64,000 bases of DNA, taken from the NCBI RefSeq assembly GCF_031157375.1, contig NZ_JAVIFV010000004.1, positions 728,336 through 792,335 of the forward strand, written 5' to 3'. Under the pieces are notes generated by a model. That model saw nothing but the letters and a program-made list of their open reading frames with translations, did no database searches and was not told the origin of the DNA. Below, piece after piece: positions 8,329-15,459 of this stretch; position 1 is the first letter of the stretch, and the number at the start of each line of letters is the position of its first letter. The stretch comes from Sphingosinicella sp. LHD-64 (lineage in GTDB: Bacteria > Pseudomonadota > Alphaproteobacteria > Sphingomonadales > Sphingomonadaceae). The translations under genes and the position numbers were made by a program.

Positions 8329-8681
8329 TGGCGAACGATCGTGCTGCCCGATTCATCGCCAGCAGCAGGAAGGGCGTCAGAATCGACAACAGTGGGGCCA
8401 CTGGCGAGCCCCTGCTGGGGAAGCGTCATTCGGCAAAGGCTGCAAGCGGCCTGACGCGACCTGTGCGGCCGTCCGATGACCTCGCGGTCATCACCGGAGG
8501 TGCGGCGCTGCCGCGCAGCCAGGTCGTCAGCAAAGTCTGGGACCACATCAAGAAAAACAACCTCCAGAACCCCAAGAACAAGCGCGAAATCCTGGCCGAT
8601 GATAAACTGAAGAAGATATTTGGCAAGGACAAGGTATCGATGTTCGAAATGAACAAACACCTATCGCGCCACCTTTCCTAG
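8328..8681 (+). CDS. SWIB/MDM2 domain protein coupled to the ART gene
   Basis: The 117-residue protein has a SWIB/MDM2 domain from about residue 48 to the end. Markers include AALPRSQVVSKVWDHIK, NPKNKREILADDKLKKIFG and SMFEMNKHLSRHL. The first 45 residues are basic, Gly/Ser-rich and probably disordered. Bacterial SWIB proteins occur alone or fused to topoisomerase and are thought to be chromatin-associated, but their role is poorly known. The ATG overlaps the TGA of the ART gene by 1 bp, so the two are translationally coupled. The arrangement would suit an immunity or targeting partner of the enzyme; this is inference. Confidence 0.9.
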   Translation: MANDRAARFIASSRKGVRIDNSGATGEPLLGKRHSAKAASGLTRPVRPSDDLAVITGGAALPRSQVVSKVWDHIKKNNLQNPKNKREILADDKLKKIFGKDKVSMFEMNKHLSRHLS

Positions 8682-8712
8682 TAGCGACCGCGACCTACGT
8701 TTGGATAATAGG

Positions 8713-8848
8713 TGAGCTGAGAGTTGGCCTCACCCAAAACACGCTGCCTTATCCTGGCTGCCGCGAGTGCAACCGCCCGCTGTACGGGCGCGCATATAGG
8801 GGAAGAGCGGGAAGGGGGCAAGCGGGGAGGGTGTTGCGGGCCCAGCCG
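8713..8848. repeat. Direct repeat, copy 2 (downstream of SWIB gene)
   Basis: This is the second copy of the segment at 7582-7706, in the same orientation. The core at 8731-8822 keeps both promoter hexamers and their 17-bp spacing unchanged, while other positions differ at about 7%. The duplication places the ART-SWIB pair between two copies of the rpsA promoter region, as if a cassette had entered by homologous or site-specific recombination at this sequence. Confidence 0.9.
8793..8821 (-). promoter_or_regulatory. Duplicated rpsA-type promoter facing the SWIB-ART genes
   Basis: TTGCCC (8821-8816) and TATATG (8798-8793) have a 17-bp spacer, identical in form to the rpsA promoter at 7656-7684. 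It points leftward, so it would produce RNA antisense to the SWIB and ART genes and could even read on to rpsA. Confidence 0.65.
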
Positions 8849-8986
8849 CGCGAAACGTGCCTGCGCTTGCCCGGATTCAGGGGCCGACTGCCGAGGAGCG
8901 CAGAGTCAGACGGATCATTTTGTTGGATTAATGTAGGATTTCATCTGCGATCCGGTCGCCTCTGAAACCCAAGTGCGGAGGACGAC

Positions 8987-10531
8987 ATGGCTTACGTTAC
9001 GGATACCCAGCTTGCCGCCGACAATGGCTCGACGCTCGTCGAGCATATTGCCGATGGCGCGGGAGCGACGGCACGCACGGTGCAGGGTAAGCTGAGGGAT
9101 GTCGTGCACGTCGATGACTTTGGCGCTGTCGGAGACGGGATGGCCGACGATAGCGGCGCATTCACAGACGCGCTGAGCGCATTGCAGAGTCAGGGCGGGG
9201 GCACGCTCAGGATCGGGCGCAAGACCTACGCCATTGCCAGCCCGATCATACTCGACGCGCCTCATCCGATGAGCCTCGTCATCGAAGGCGAAGGTGCAGG
9301 GTCAATCATTCGCCAGACGACTGCAAATGCATCGGTCGTCGAGATCGGCGCCACTCAGATCCAGCGCGCCTCGGCGTTCCGGCGACTCGCACTGACCAAT
9401 GCGGGTACCGGCGGCCACATCATCTCGGTGGGACGCAAGGGCTGCACCCTGTTCGAGATGGATCATGTCGATATCGCACAATCCAATCCGGCCAAGCATG
9501 TCATCCACGCCCCCCATGGCGAAGTCTATGACAGCCGGTTCCACGGTGGTGACTGGTATCTGCACCCCGGCTCCACCGTTTCCGGAGTCCATATCCGCAC
9601 CGATCCGGTGAAAGGCCCCAGTTTCAACGAGAATATTTTCGAGAATCTGCGCGTCCATCAGGCCTATGCCGCGCCCTTCTTTGATATCGCCAGCGCAGCT
9701 TCCGACAGCTGGTTGGTGAACAATACGTTTCGCCACATCAATTTCGAGAAATGCCGGGGCGGTGGTATTAAGTTCGCAAACGCTCGGGGGTGGACGATCG
9801 AGAATCTCAGCTTCTGGGATCAGGATTCCGGTCCCTACGCGGGGCACCTCATCCACGCTGCCGGCAATGGCGGCTACGCGTCAGTGGCGAACAGCTTCAA
9901 GGCGATCCTGCGTCACGGCGACTCGCTGGCGCCTGGCAAGCGAGACATTTTCTTGGAGGACGCCGATTTCTCGTTCGTGGCCAATTGCTTCACGCAGCAT
10001 GCCGACGGCCCGTCCTACGATTGGAACAACAAGAATGTCGTCGTGATTGGGCTACTCTATGGAGAACTGAATGTTGGCGGCCGCACATCGTTGCGGGGCG
10101 ATCAGTTGATCAACTACGGGTCGATTTTCGGCGGTTCAGTATATGGCGACGCGCTACTGAGCGTAGGTGGGATCAACGTGCCGGAACAGTGCCGGATCTC
10201 GTCCGGCGGCGGCTATGTCAACTTCGATGCCATGGCCAACGGGCTCGGGCAGATTTTCGCCGCGCGCGCGCCTGATGGAACGATTACCAAGCTCGTGTTC
10301 GCGGCGGACGGCCAGTCGTTCTGGCCGCTGACCGATGCCAAAGTCGATCTCGGCTTTGCCGGCCAGAGTTTCCGCGACGCCTATTTGTCAGGGACGCTCA
10401 AGGTCGACTCGGTTCAGGTCGTTTCCTCGCAGCAACCGCCGATCACCGACGCGAAGGGTGGCGACGAAGTGCCTAAGATCAACGCGATTCTTGCCGCACT
10501 TCGGGCGCATGGCCTGATTGCGGCCGCTTGA
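8987..10531 (+). CDS. Pectate-lyase-superfamily right-handed beta-helix protein, phage tailspike-like
   Basis: The 514-residue protein starts with a short adaptor-like region, then DDFGAVGDGMADDSGAF (about 42-58), the classic opening of the Pectate_lyase_3 family. That family covers polysaccharide-binding or -cleaving parallel beta-helices. Long stretches of short beta-strand turns follow (for example GGIKFANARGWTIENLSFW). The C-terminal part (DAKVDLGFAGQSFRDAYLSGTLKVD) resembles phage tail-fibre segments that follow the helix. No signal peptide is present, which fits a tailspike rather than a secreted enzyme. No other phage genes are near, so this is probably a phage-derived survivor or a recruited glycan-binding protein. 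GGAGGA precedes the ATG. Confidence 0.8.
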   Translation: MAYVTDTQLAADNGSTLVEHIADGAGATARTVQGKLRDVVHVDDFGAVGDGMADDSGAFTDALSALQSQGGGTLRIGRKTYAIASPIILDAPHPMSLVIEGEGAGSIIRQTTANASVVEIGATQIQRASAFRRLALTNAGTGGHIISVGRKGCTLFEMDHVDIAQSNPAKHVIHAPHGEVYDSRFHGGDWYLHPGSTVSGVHIRTDPVKGPSFNENIFENLRVHQAYAAPFFDIASAASDSWLVNNTFRHINFEKCRGGGIKFANARGWTIENLSFWDQDSGPYAGHLIHAAGNGGYASVANSFKAILRHGDSLAPGKRDIFLEDADFSFVANCFTQHADGPSYDWNNKNVVVIGLLYGELNVGGRTSLRGDQLINYGSIFGGSVYGDALLSVGGINVPEQCRISSGGGYVNFDAMANGLGQIFAARAPDGTITKLVFAADGQSFWPLTDAKVDLGFAGQSFRDAYLSGTLKVDSVQVVSSQQPPITDAKGGDEVPKINAILAALRAHGLIAAA

Positions 10532-10617
10532 AAAGGAGGAGGAGGTCGTCCGCATCGCGGGTGATCTCCTCCGCATATTATGGGCGTCCTCCTTGTCCGG
10601 CGACGCCCCTCTGATCG

Positions 10618-10740
10618 CCGCACACAGGCTGGGTTCCGGCGAGGACCTCGATCAGGGCGCTACATATCTATGAGAAGGTCGGGCTGCTCACGCCCAATCG
10701 GCGCCCGGTCGGCTGGCGGCTCTACGGGATTGCGATGCCA
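10618..10740 (+). pseudogene. Truncated MerR-family regulator, N-terminal fragment
   Basis: The frame translates to TSIRALHIYEKVGLLTPNRR and then GWRLYG, which is the DNA-binding helix-turn-helix and wing of MerR-type regulators (canonical form: T-I-R-Y-Y-E-x-x-G-L-L). There is a stop just upstream (TGA at 10612) and no start or first helix. Similarity ends after the wing, where the frame runs into a REP palindrome. No effector domain remains. It is a relic of a regulator gene broken at both ends. Confidence 0.75.
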
Positions 10741-10787
10741 GGGTTTGCGATGATGGTGCACCCAATTCCCGTTGCTCCACTCGCCGC

Positions 10788-10817
10788 GCATTCCCGGATC
10801 AAGTCCGAGATGACAAA
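10788..10817. repeat. REP-like palindrome
   Basis: The element reads CATTCCCGGATCAAGTCCGAGATGACA, a slightly decayed copy of the CCCGGATCAAGTCCGGGATGAC type found elsewhere in the window. It directly follows the MerR fragment. Confidence 0.7.
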
Positions 10818-11007
10818 GAGGGGTGGTCAGTCCCTAATCTCCCCAGCTGCTGTTTTGAATCCCTTGGCTGTGTGCTCGATCCGGGAAGCTCCAGATGGCA
10901 GCAAAGCTGAAGTAACAGGACAGTAAATCAAAGATGATCAACAATCATTGTAGATAAACCCTTTCTTCGCGAGCCCGATTCACCTAATCCATGGTGCTGG
11001 AGGGGCC

Positions 11008-11325
11008 TTGCCGAAATACGGACCTTATCATCGCGTCAGCAGTACGTCGCAGACCGATGAGGATGCGGCGAAGATCGTGGCCAGTTCGGAACTGTGGGGT
11101 AAGCCCCCGCGTGGCAGCGATATTCCGCAGCCGCAGGCCTATGACGGCCCGCTGCCGCCGGATAGGATCGGTATCGAATTCTGGACCGATGTCGCGCCGC
11201 ATAAGGGAAGTCCGCCCGGGCAGGTCCGCTGGGTGCCCGGCGATCCGGGCGTGGTGAGGATCGACGATGATTATGCTAAGATCGCCATCGTGGTAACGAA
11301 GAACACCCATCCGAGGCCTAGATGA
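11008..11325 (+). CDS. Uncharacterised 105-residue protein, first gene of a coupled pair
   Basis: The frame opens with TTG at 11008; GGAGGGG lies just upstream and no ATG or GTG is available in frame. The protein has no signal peptide or membrane segment. Visible features are YGPYHRVSS at the N-terminus, GPLPPDRIGIEFWTDVAP in the middle, PGQVRW, and a C-terminal IVVTKNTHP. I do not recognise a family with certainty. The pattern of an N-terminal Y-H-R-x-S-S and a central beta-rich I-E-F-x-T vaguely recalls small toxin-type enzyme folds, but this is weak. The stop overlaps the ATG of the next gene by 4 bp, so the two are made together. Confidence 0.6.
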   Translation: MPKYGPYHRVSSTSQTDEDAAKIVASSELWGKPPRGSDIPQPQAYDGPLPPDRIGIEFWTDVAPHKGSPPGQVRWVPGDPGVVRIDDDYAKIAIVVTKNTHPRPR

Positions 11326-11813
11326 CCCGTCAGATTCCGCTCGACGAATGGCCGCTGGGGCTGGAGATGGAGGCGTTGCAGCTGACGCTCGCGCCGGCCG
11401 AGCTTGCGCGGCGGGCGGGGGTGACATTCGCGCGGGACCATGATTCGCTCGACGATTTCGACGCCGCGGTGATCGACCTCGGCGAGGGCCGCAGCTTCGG
11501 GCTTCAGCATCATCTGAACGCGCCGCATCCCGGCACCGTCGTCCTGCTGGAAGCCGGCAACGATGAGGGCGTCAGGGATGTCGTGCGCGTCCTCAAGCTG
11601 AAGCGGCAGGAGATCACCTGGGCGGCGCCGCAACTGGTGAGGGCCGTCGAGCGGGCATTTGCCGGGCGCAAAGCCAAAGGCCTTGCGGACGCTTTGATCG
11701 CCACCGCGGCCACGACCGCTGCTGTTGCGGCCACGGTCAAGCTAGGCATGACGGCCGGGATGCGGGGGTCAAAGAAAGCGTCGCGCTCCGGAGGGCGCAA
11801 GACGAGTGGCTGA
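11322..11813 (+). CDS. Uncharacterised 163-residue protein with C-terminal hydrophobic segment
   Basis: The ATG overlaps the upstream stop (ATGA), indicating translational coupling. The N-terminal 120 residues look like a soluble alpha/beta domain (WPLGLEMEALQLTL and VVLLEAGNDEGVRDVVRVL). A hydrophobic, Ala/Thr-rich stretch near 125-148 and a strongly basic tail (KKASRSGGRK) follow. No family was recognised. In a small two-gene unit within an accessory island, a toxin/immunity or effector/chaperone role is possible but is inference only. Confidence 0.6.
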   Translation: MTRQIPLDEWPLGLEMEALQLTLAPAELARRAGVTFARDHDSLDDFDAAVIDLGEGRSFGLQHHLNAPHPGTVVLLEAGNDEGVRDVVRVLKLKRQEITWAAPQLVRAVERAFAGRKAKGLADALIATAATTAAVAATVKLGMTAGMRGSKKASRSGGRKTSG

Positions 11814-11903
11814 CGCGAGGTGGATTGTGATCCATATGGGTTAGTCTATTTGGCATTCGTCACGCTGATATGGTAAGCATCCGCAACACTGGAAAAGTGT
11901 AGC

Positions 11904-11931
11904 TGGATCCCGGATCAAGTTCGGGATGACG
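11904..11931. repeat. REP-like palindrome
   Basis: TGGATCCCGGATCAAGTTCGGGATGACG forms a short imperfect hairpin (CCCGGA with TTCGGG). It is the same type as the elements at 10788 and 20180 and lies between the coupled gene pair and the next gene. Confidence 0.75.
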
Positions 11932-12067
11932 AAAGGGCGCCGTGTCAGCCCTTATCCTTCTCAACCGCTGCTTCGAGACCGCGGCCACGTGCTTCGATCG
12001 CCATTATTGCGATCATGGTGCCGTCTCGTTGTTCTTTCGGCGGCGTAACCATGATAGGCGCGTCGCG

Positions 12068-12577
12068 ATGGAACGGGTATCCTTGATCGTCGGCTTTGCC
12101 TGCCTCGGCATCATCGGCTCGGTCGTGATCTACGTTTTTCTCCTCTCGGGACCGGCCGGCTGGCAGGACCGCATTGCCAGCGACCATGCCAGGAACGAGG
12201 TCACTTACGACTTTCGCCTGCCATCGATCGACGGCGATAGCGAGCTCAGCATGACCTGCAGGCCCAACGAGCGGATCCGCGCCGTCCTGTTCACGGATCG
12301 GTTGGGACCGTCCGGATCGGGCGAGCCGCTGCGCGCGGTCCGCGTGCGCCTCGATCAGGGCCAGCCTGTCGTGCGGCGGATCGTCGTCAGCGAAGGGACG
12401 ATCGCCCTGACCGATCCCGACGATCCGGCGTCCTCCGATTTCATCTCTTCGCTCGCCGGCTCACGGCGCTTCGAGGTCGAGCTGGCCGCGCCGAGCGGCG
12501 GGGCACGATTCGTCGCGGCCTTCCATACGATCGGCGCAGACGATGTCGTCGCCGACCTGAGGCAGAACTGCATCTAG
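12068..12577 (+). CDS. Membrane-anchored hypothetical protein with periplasmic domain
   Basis: I placed the start at the ATG at 12068 (MERVSLIVGF), because the upstream extension of the frame has no membrane signal. The protein has 169 residues. One N-terminal transmembrane helix (about 4-26) is followed by a beta-rich domain with two Cys (SMTCRPNER and the C-terminal RQNC), which could form a disulfide in the periplasm. The family was not recognised. The gene is convergent with the gene at 12710-13276, with a REP palindrome between them. Confidence 0.65.
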   Translation: MERVSLIVGFACLGIIGSVVIYVFLLSGPAGWQDRIASDHARNEVTYDFRLPSIDGDSELSMTCRPNERIRAVLFTDRLGPSGSGEPLRAVRVRLDQGQPVVRRIVVSEGTIALTDPDDPASSDFISSLAGSRRFEVELAAPSGGARFVAAFHTIGADDVVADLRQNCI

Positions 12578-12605
12578 GGCATGATCAGCTTGGCCTGAAG
12601 CACCT

Positions 12606-12641
12606 CGTCATTGCTTCGTCGCTTCGCTCCTTGCAATGACG
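12606..12641. repeat. REP-like palindrome (CGTCATTGC type)
   Basis: CGTCATTGC (12606-12614) and GCAATGACG (12633-12641) form a perfect 9-bp inverted repeat around TTCGTCGCTTCGCTCCTT. The same type recurs near 22340-22372. It lies between convergent gene ends and may act as a bidirectional terminator. Confidence 0.8.
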
Positions 12642-12709
12642 ATACAGCCTAAAATTGATCGCGCTGCAGGCAGGCGGCGTTGTGGTGCCCGGACCGTAAA
12701 ACGGGGGGA

Positions 12710-13276
12710 TCAGCCCGCGGCGCCGGTGCGCCTGACGAGGCTGTCCAGAGAGCAGCCCAGGCGGCTCAGGACATTGCGCGTGCAGGCGAGCCTTTCCTGC
12801 TCTTCGTCCCATCCCTCCGGCGCTCGGGCGTGACACTCCCGGCCGCATCGGTAGATTGCCGGCAGGTCCGGGCGGGTCGGGCCCAGCGACCATTCCGGGA
12901 CCCAGCAGGGATTGCCGTAGAGGTCGATCAGCGCCCATCCCCTCTCCCGTGCAACGACATCGACCTGCGTTCCCACCGCCGCCGATCCGATCGTCCCGCG
13001 CCACCCGCGCCGCGGCGTGTTCTTGCAGGACGTATCGCCCGCCATGTATCGGACTTCGCCGCCGCCGGACCGGACCAGCCGCACCAGTTCCATCCGCTGG
13101 AAGTGCATCGAGAGGAAGAACCAGGCGAGGAGAGATGTCCCGATCACCCCGACCACGAGCGATCGAATGTTGCGCCTGGTCGATTCTCGCCGGTAATCCC
13201 GCAGCTCGCGCTCGATCGTCTCGTCATCGGGGAAATCCTCGTCGACGTCCGGGTCCACGCCCCAGTCGGGCCGCAT
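12710..13276 (-). CDS. Inner-membrane protein with SH3-like periplasmic domain
   Basis: The ATG at 13276 has GAGGGGG a few bases upstream and gives 188 residues. An acidic cytoplasmic N-terminus (DPDVDEDFPDDETIERE) leads to a basic patch and one transmembrane helix (about 37-56). The periplasmic part contains a bacterial SH3-like stretch (VGTQVDVVARERGWALI then GNPCWVPEW) and several Cys (12-50 residues apart). SH3-like domains often bind cell-wall peptides; nothing more specific can be said. Confidence 0.7.
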   Translation of the reverse strand: MRPDWGVDPDVDEDFPDDETIERELRDYRRESTRRNIRSLVVGVIGTSLLAWFFLSMHFQRMELVRLVRSGGGEVRYMAGDTSCKNTPRRGWRGTIGSAAVGTQVDVVARERGWALIDLYGNPCWVPEWSLGPTRPDLPAIYRCGRECHARAPEGWDEEQERLACTRNVLSRLGCSLDSLVRRTGAAG

Positions 13277-13426
13277 CTCGTTCCCCCTCGGCATGCCCCT
13301 GTACTCCCCGACTTCGGTTCCGGACGATCGGCAGAATGCCTGTCTCGTCAGCAAATGAAAGGCGAGAATGAATGGTCCCGCCAAATGACCGAGTCGATGC
13401 GCCCGAGGGTCCGGGGGCTGCGGACT

Positions 13427-14134
13427 CTAAGGCTGCAGACCGGGTGTAGGCGGATCGTCACCGGCTGCGGCCGCCGTGCCGAGGCCGAGCCCCATGCCCA
13501 TGCCGCCCATGCCCGCGCCCGTTCCTCCGCCGCCGCGCCCGCCGCCGTCTTGCCGGGCGTCGCCGCCGCCGCGCTCGGCCTTGCCGCGGCCGCCGCCGGC
13601 GCCCGCCGGGCGGGTCGGGCCCTGCATCGGGATGTCGAGATCGGCGGGAATCGGATCGAGGTCGAGCGCCGCGCGGATGAAGCTGCGCAGCGCGACGACG
13701 AGCGCGTGGGTGTGGACCGGACGGCCGGCGACCAGCTCGCGCGCGGCCCGTTCGGCGAGGCGGACATGCTCTTCGGTGCCGAGCAGGATGATGTCGGAGA
13801 GCGCGGCCTCGACGGCGTCGCGGATGCGCCGCGGACGGTCCGACCCGGGAGCCGGGTCTTCCGCCTCGGCCGTCTCGGTCGCGTCGCCGCGGCGCAGGTC
13901 GCGCAAATGGGTGGGATCGACGGTGAGGGTGCCGGTGAACGAGCCGCCGAGGACCTTGTAGGCGGCGATGAGGGTGCGCAGGCGCTCGTTGATCTGGCGG
14001 TTCATCCGCTCGCGGCGCTGCTGGATCGTCATCATCACGACGAGGCGGATGCCGACGCCGATCAGCGCGACCAGCGCGAGGCCGATCAGGGTCGCCAGGA
14101 TGCTCTGCCACGAGCTGAAATCCACGCCGCGCAT
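13427..14134 (-). CDS. Hypothetical membrane protein with Gly-rich C-terminus
   Basis: The ATG at 14134 follows GGAGG and gives 235 residues. An N-terminal transmembrane helix (ILATLIGLALVALIGVGIRLVV) is followed by a cytoplasmic helical region (RRERMNRQINERLRTLIAAY) of the type seen in sphingomonad membrane proteins of unknown function. The tail from about residue 180 is low-complexity Gly/Ala/Met. No family name can be given. The gene is divergent from the DUF2336 gene, with about 230 bp between them for two promoters. Confidence 0.7.
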   Translation of the reverse strand: MRGVDFSSWQSILATLIGLALVALIGVGIRLVVMMTIQQRRERMNRQINERLRTLIAAYKVLGGSFTGTLTVDPTHLRDLRRGDATETAEAEDPAPGSDRPRRIRDAVEAALSDIILLGTEEHVRLAERAARELVAGRPVHTHALVVALRSFIRAALDLDPIPADLDIPMQGPTRPAGAGGGRGKAERGGGDARQDGGGRGGGGTGAGMGGMGMGLGLGTAAAAGDDPPTPGLQP

Positions 14135-14367
14135 GACTGCCTCCGCGAGACGACCGGCGGCGGATCGAACGCATGGGGCCGCCGCCACGCGCAGCTCCTT
14201 ACAGGAGCGAAGGGCGGGGCGGTAGCGCATCCGCAGCGACCTCGGCGGCAAGACTTGCGCGTGTCGCTGACCCAAAACGGGGCGCTTCGCAGTCCGGCGC
14301 GGCGATTTCGGGCGCCTGGCGGGTTGCCTTAACGACAGCGCAACCCTGTTCGCGCTAAGCCCCGGCG

Positions 14368-15459
14368 ATGGCCGGGCCGGAAGCGACGAGGCAGGTGAGA
14401 CAGGGTGACGCCGCGCGCCTGCTGCTGGCCGCGGCGCGCGAGCGCTTTGCCGTGGCGGCGACCGACCTGCTGCTGCCCGATCGGGCGCGCCTCACCGAAT
14501 GGCAGCGGCTGACGGCGGCCTCGCTCCTGACCCGGCTCGTCGCCTCGATCGAGGACGATTTGCGCACGCGCCTCGCCGGACGCTTCGCGGCCAACGAGGC
14601 GCTCCATGCCGCGCTGAGCTCGGCCCATGTCCCGATCGCGCTCCCGATCCTCGAGCGCGCGCAGGTGTTGCGCGATGCCGATCTCACCACCGTCCTGGTC
14701 CGCCGCGCCGAGGAGCATCGCTTCTGGAAGGCGGGGGCGCCGGCCGGGCGCGACGACTATCTGTTCGAGCTGGTGCGCGACGCGGACGAGCATATCGCCT
14801 CGGAGGCGATGGCGCTGGTGATCGCGCGCAGCCGGCGCTTCGACCGCTTCCAGGAGCCGGTGCTGGGCCAGGTCGAGCTGCCGGCGGAGCTGCAGCACAA
14901 ACTGGTCTGGATGGTCGCGGCGGCGCTGCGCCAATATGTCGTCCAGCATCATCACGCGACCGGCGTCGATGCGGCGATCGAGGAAGCGGCGAGCGCGCTG
15001 ATCGCCGGCTATGACGAGGGCGAGAGCCTCGAATCCGCCGCCCGCCAGCTCGCCCGCCGCCTTCACCATGCCGGGCGGCTCGACGGCGCGGCGCTGGCGC
15101 GGATCATCGGCGACGGCCTGCTGCCCTTCTTCCTCGCCGGCGTCGCGACGCTCGCGGCGCTCGATATGGCGGCCGCCTGGGAGGTGCTTTCCGATCCGCG
15201 CGGGCGCGGGCCGGCGCTGCTGCTGCGCGCCGCCGGGCTGGAACGCGACGAGGCCGGCGCGGTGCTGCTGGCATTGGGCGCGCGCGGGCCGCTCCTCTCC
15301 GGCGCGGAGGGCGAGGCCGTGGCGACGCAGCTCGAGCTCTACGACACGGTCGATCGTGCGTCGGCGCAGGAGGTGCTGCGGCTCTGGCAGGCCCACCCGG
15401 CCTATCGCGCCAGCGTCGCCCGCATCTCGACGCGCACGCACCTCGGCGAGGCGGCATGA
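14368..15459 (+). CDS. DUF2336 domain protein
   Basis: The 363-residue, all-helical protein matches the alphaproteobacterial DUF2336 family, built from HEAT-like helical pairs. Typical segments are LTTVLVRRAEEHRFWKA, ASEAMALVIARSRRFDRF and GLLPFFLAGVATLAALD. No enzymatic motif is visible. DUF2336 proteins often sit near two-component genes. Here the stop overlaps the start of a histidine-kinase-like gene by 4 bp (ATGA), suggesting a functional pair. Confidence 0.85.
   Translation: MAGPEATRQVRQGDAARLLLAAARERFAVAATDLLLPDRARLTEWQRLTAASLLTRLVASIEDDLRTRLAGRFAANEALHAALSSAHVPIALPILERAQVLRDADLTTVLVRRAEEHRFWKAGAPAGRDDYLFELVRDADEHIASEAMALVIARSRRFDRFQEPVLGQVELPAELQHKLVWMVAAALRQYVVQHHHATGVDAAIEEAASALIAGYDEGESLESAARQLARRLHHAGRLDGAALARIIGDGLLPFFLAGVATLAALDMAAAWEVLSDPRGRGPALLLRAAGLERDEAGAVLLALGARGPLLSGAEGEAVATQLELYDTVDRASAQEVLRLWQAHPAYRASVARISTRTHLGEAA

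Larger units (their letters stand above)
8682..8986. other. Spacer between SWIB gene and beta-helix gene
   Basis: These 305 bases contain the second copy of the promoter-bearing direct repeat (8713-8848) and then an A+T-richer stretch (GTTGGATTAATGTAGGATTTC near 8920-8941) that probably carries the promoter of the beta-helix gene. AGGA precedes that gene's ATG. No gene is seen. Confidence 0.6.
10532..11007. other. Decayed spacer with MerR remnant and REP element
   Basis: The stretch begins with a purine-rich run and an imperfect inverted repeat (GGAGGAGG near 10535 and CTCCTCCGC near 10566) that may end the beta-helix transcript. A MerR fragment (10618-10740) and a REP palindrome (10788-10817) follow. 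The remaining bases up to 11007 are A+T-richer and hold only the GGAGGGG ribosome-binding site of the next gene. Confidence 0.6.
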
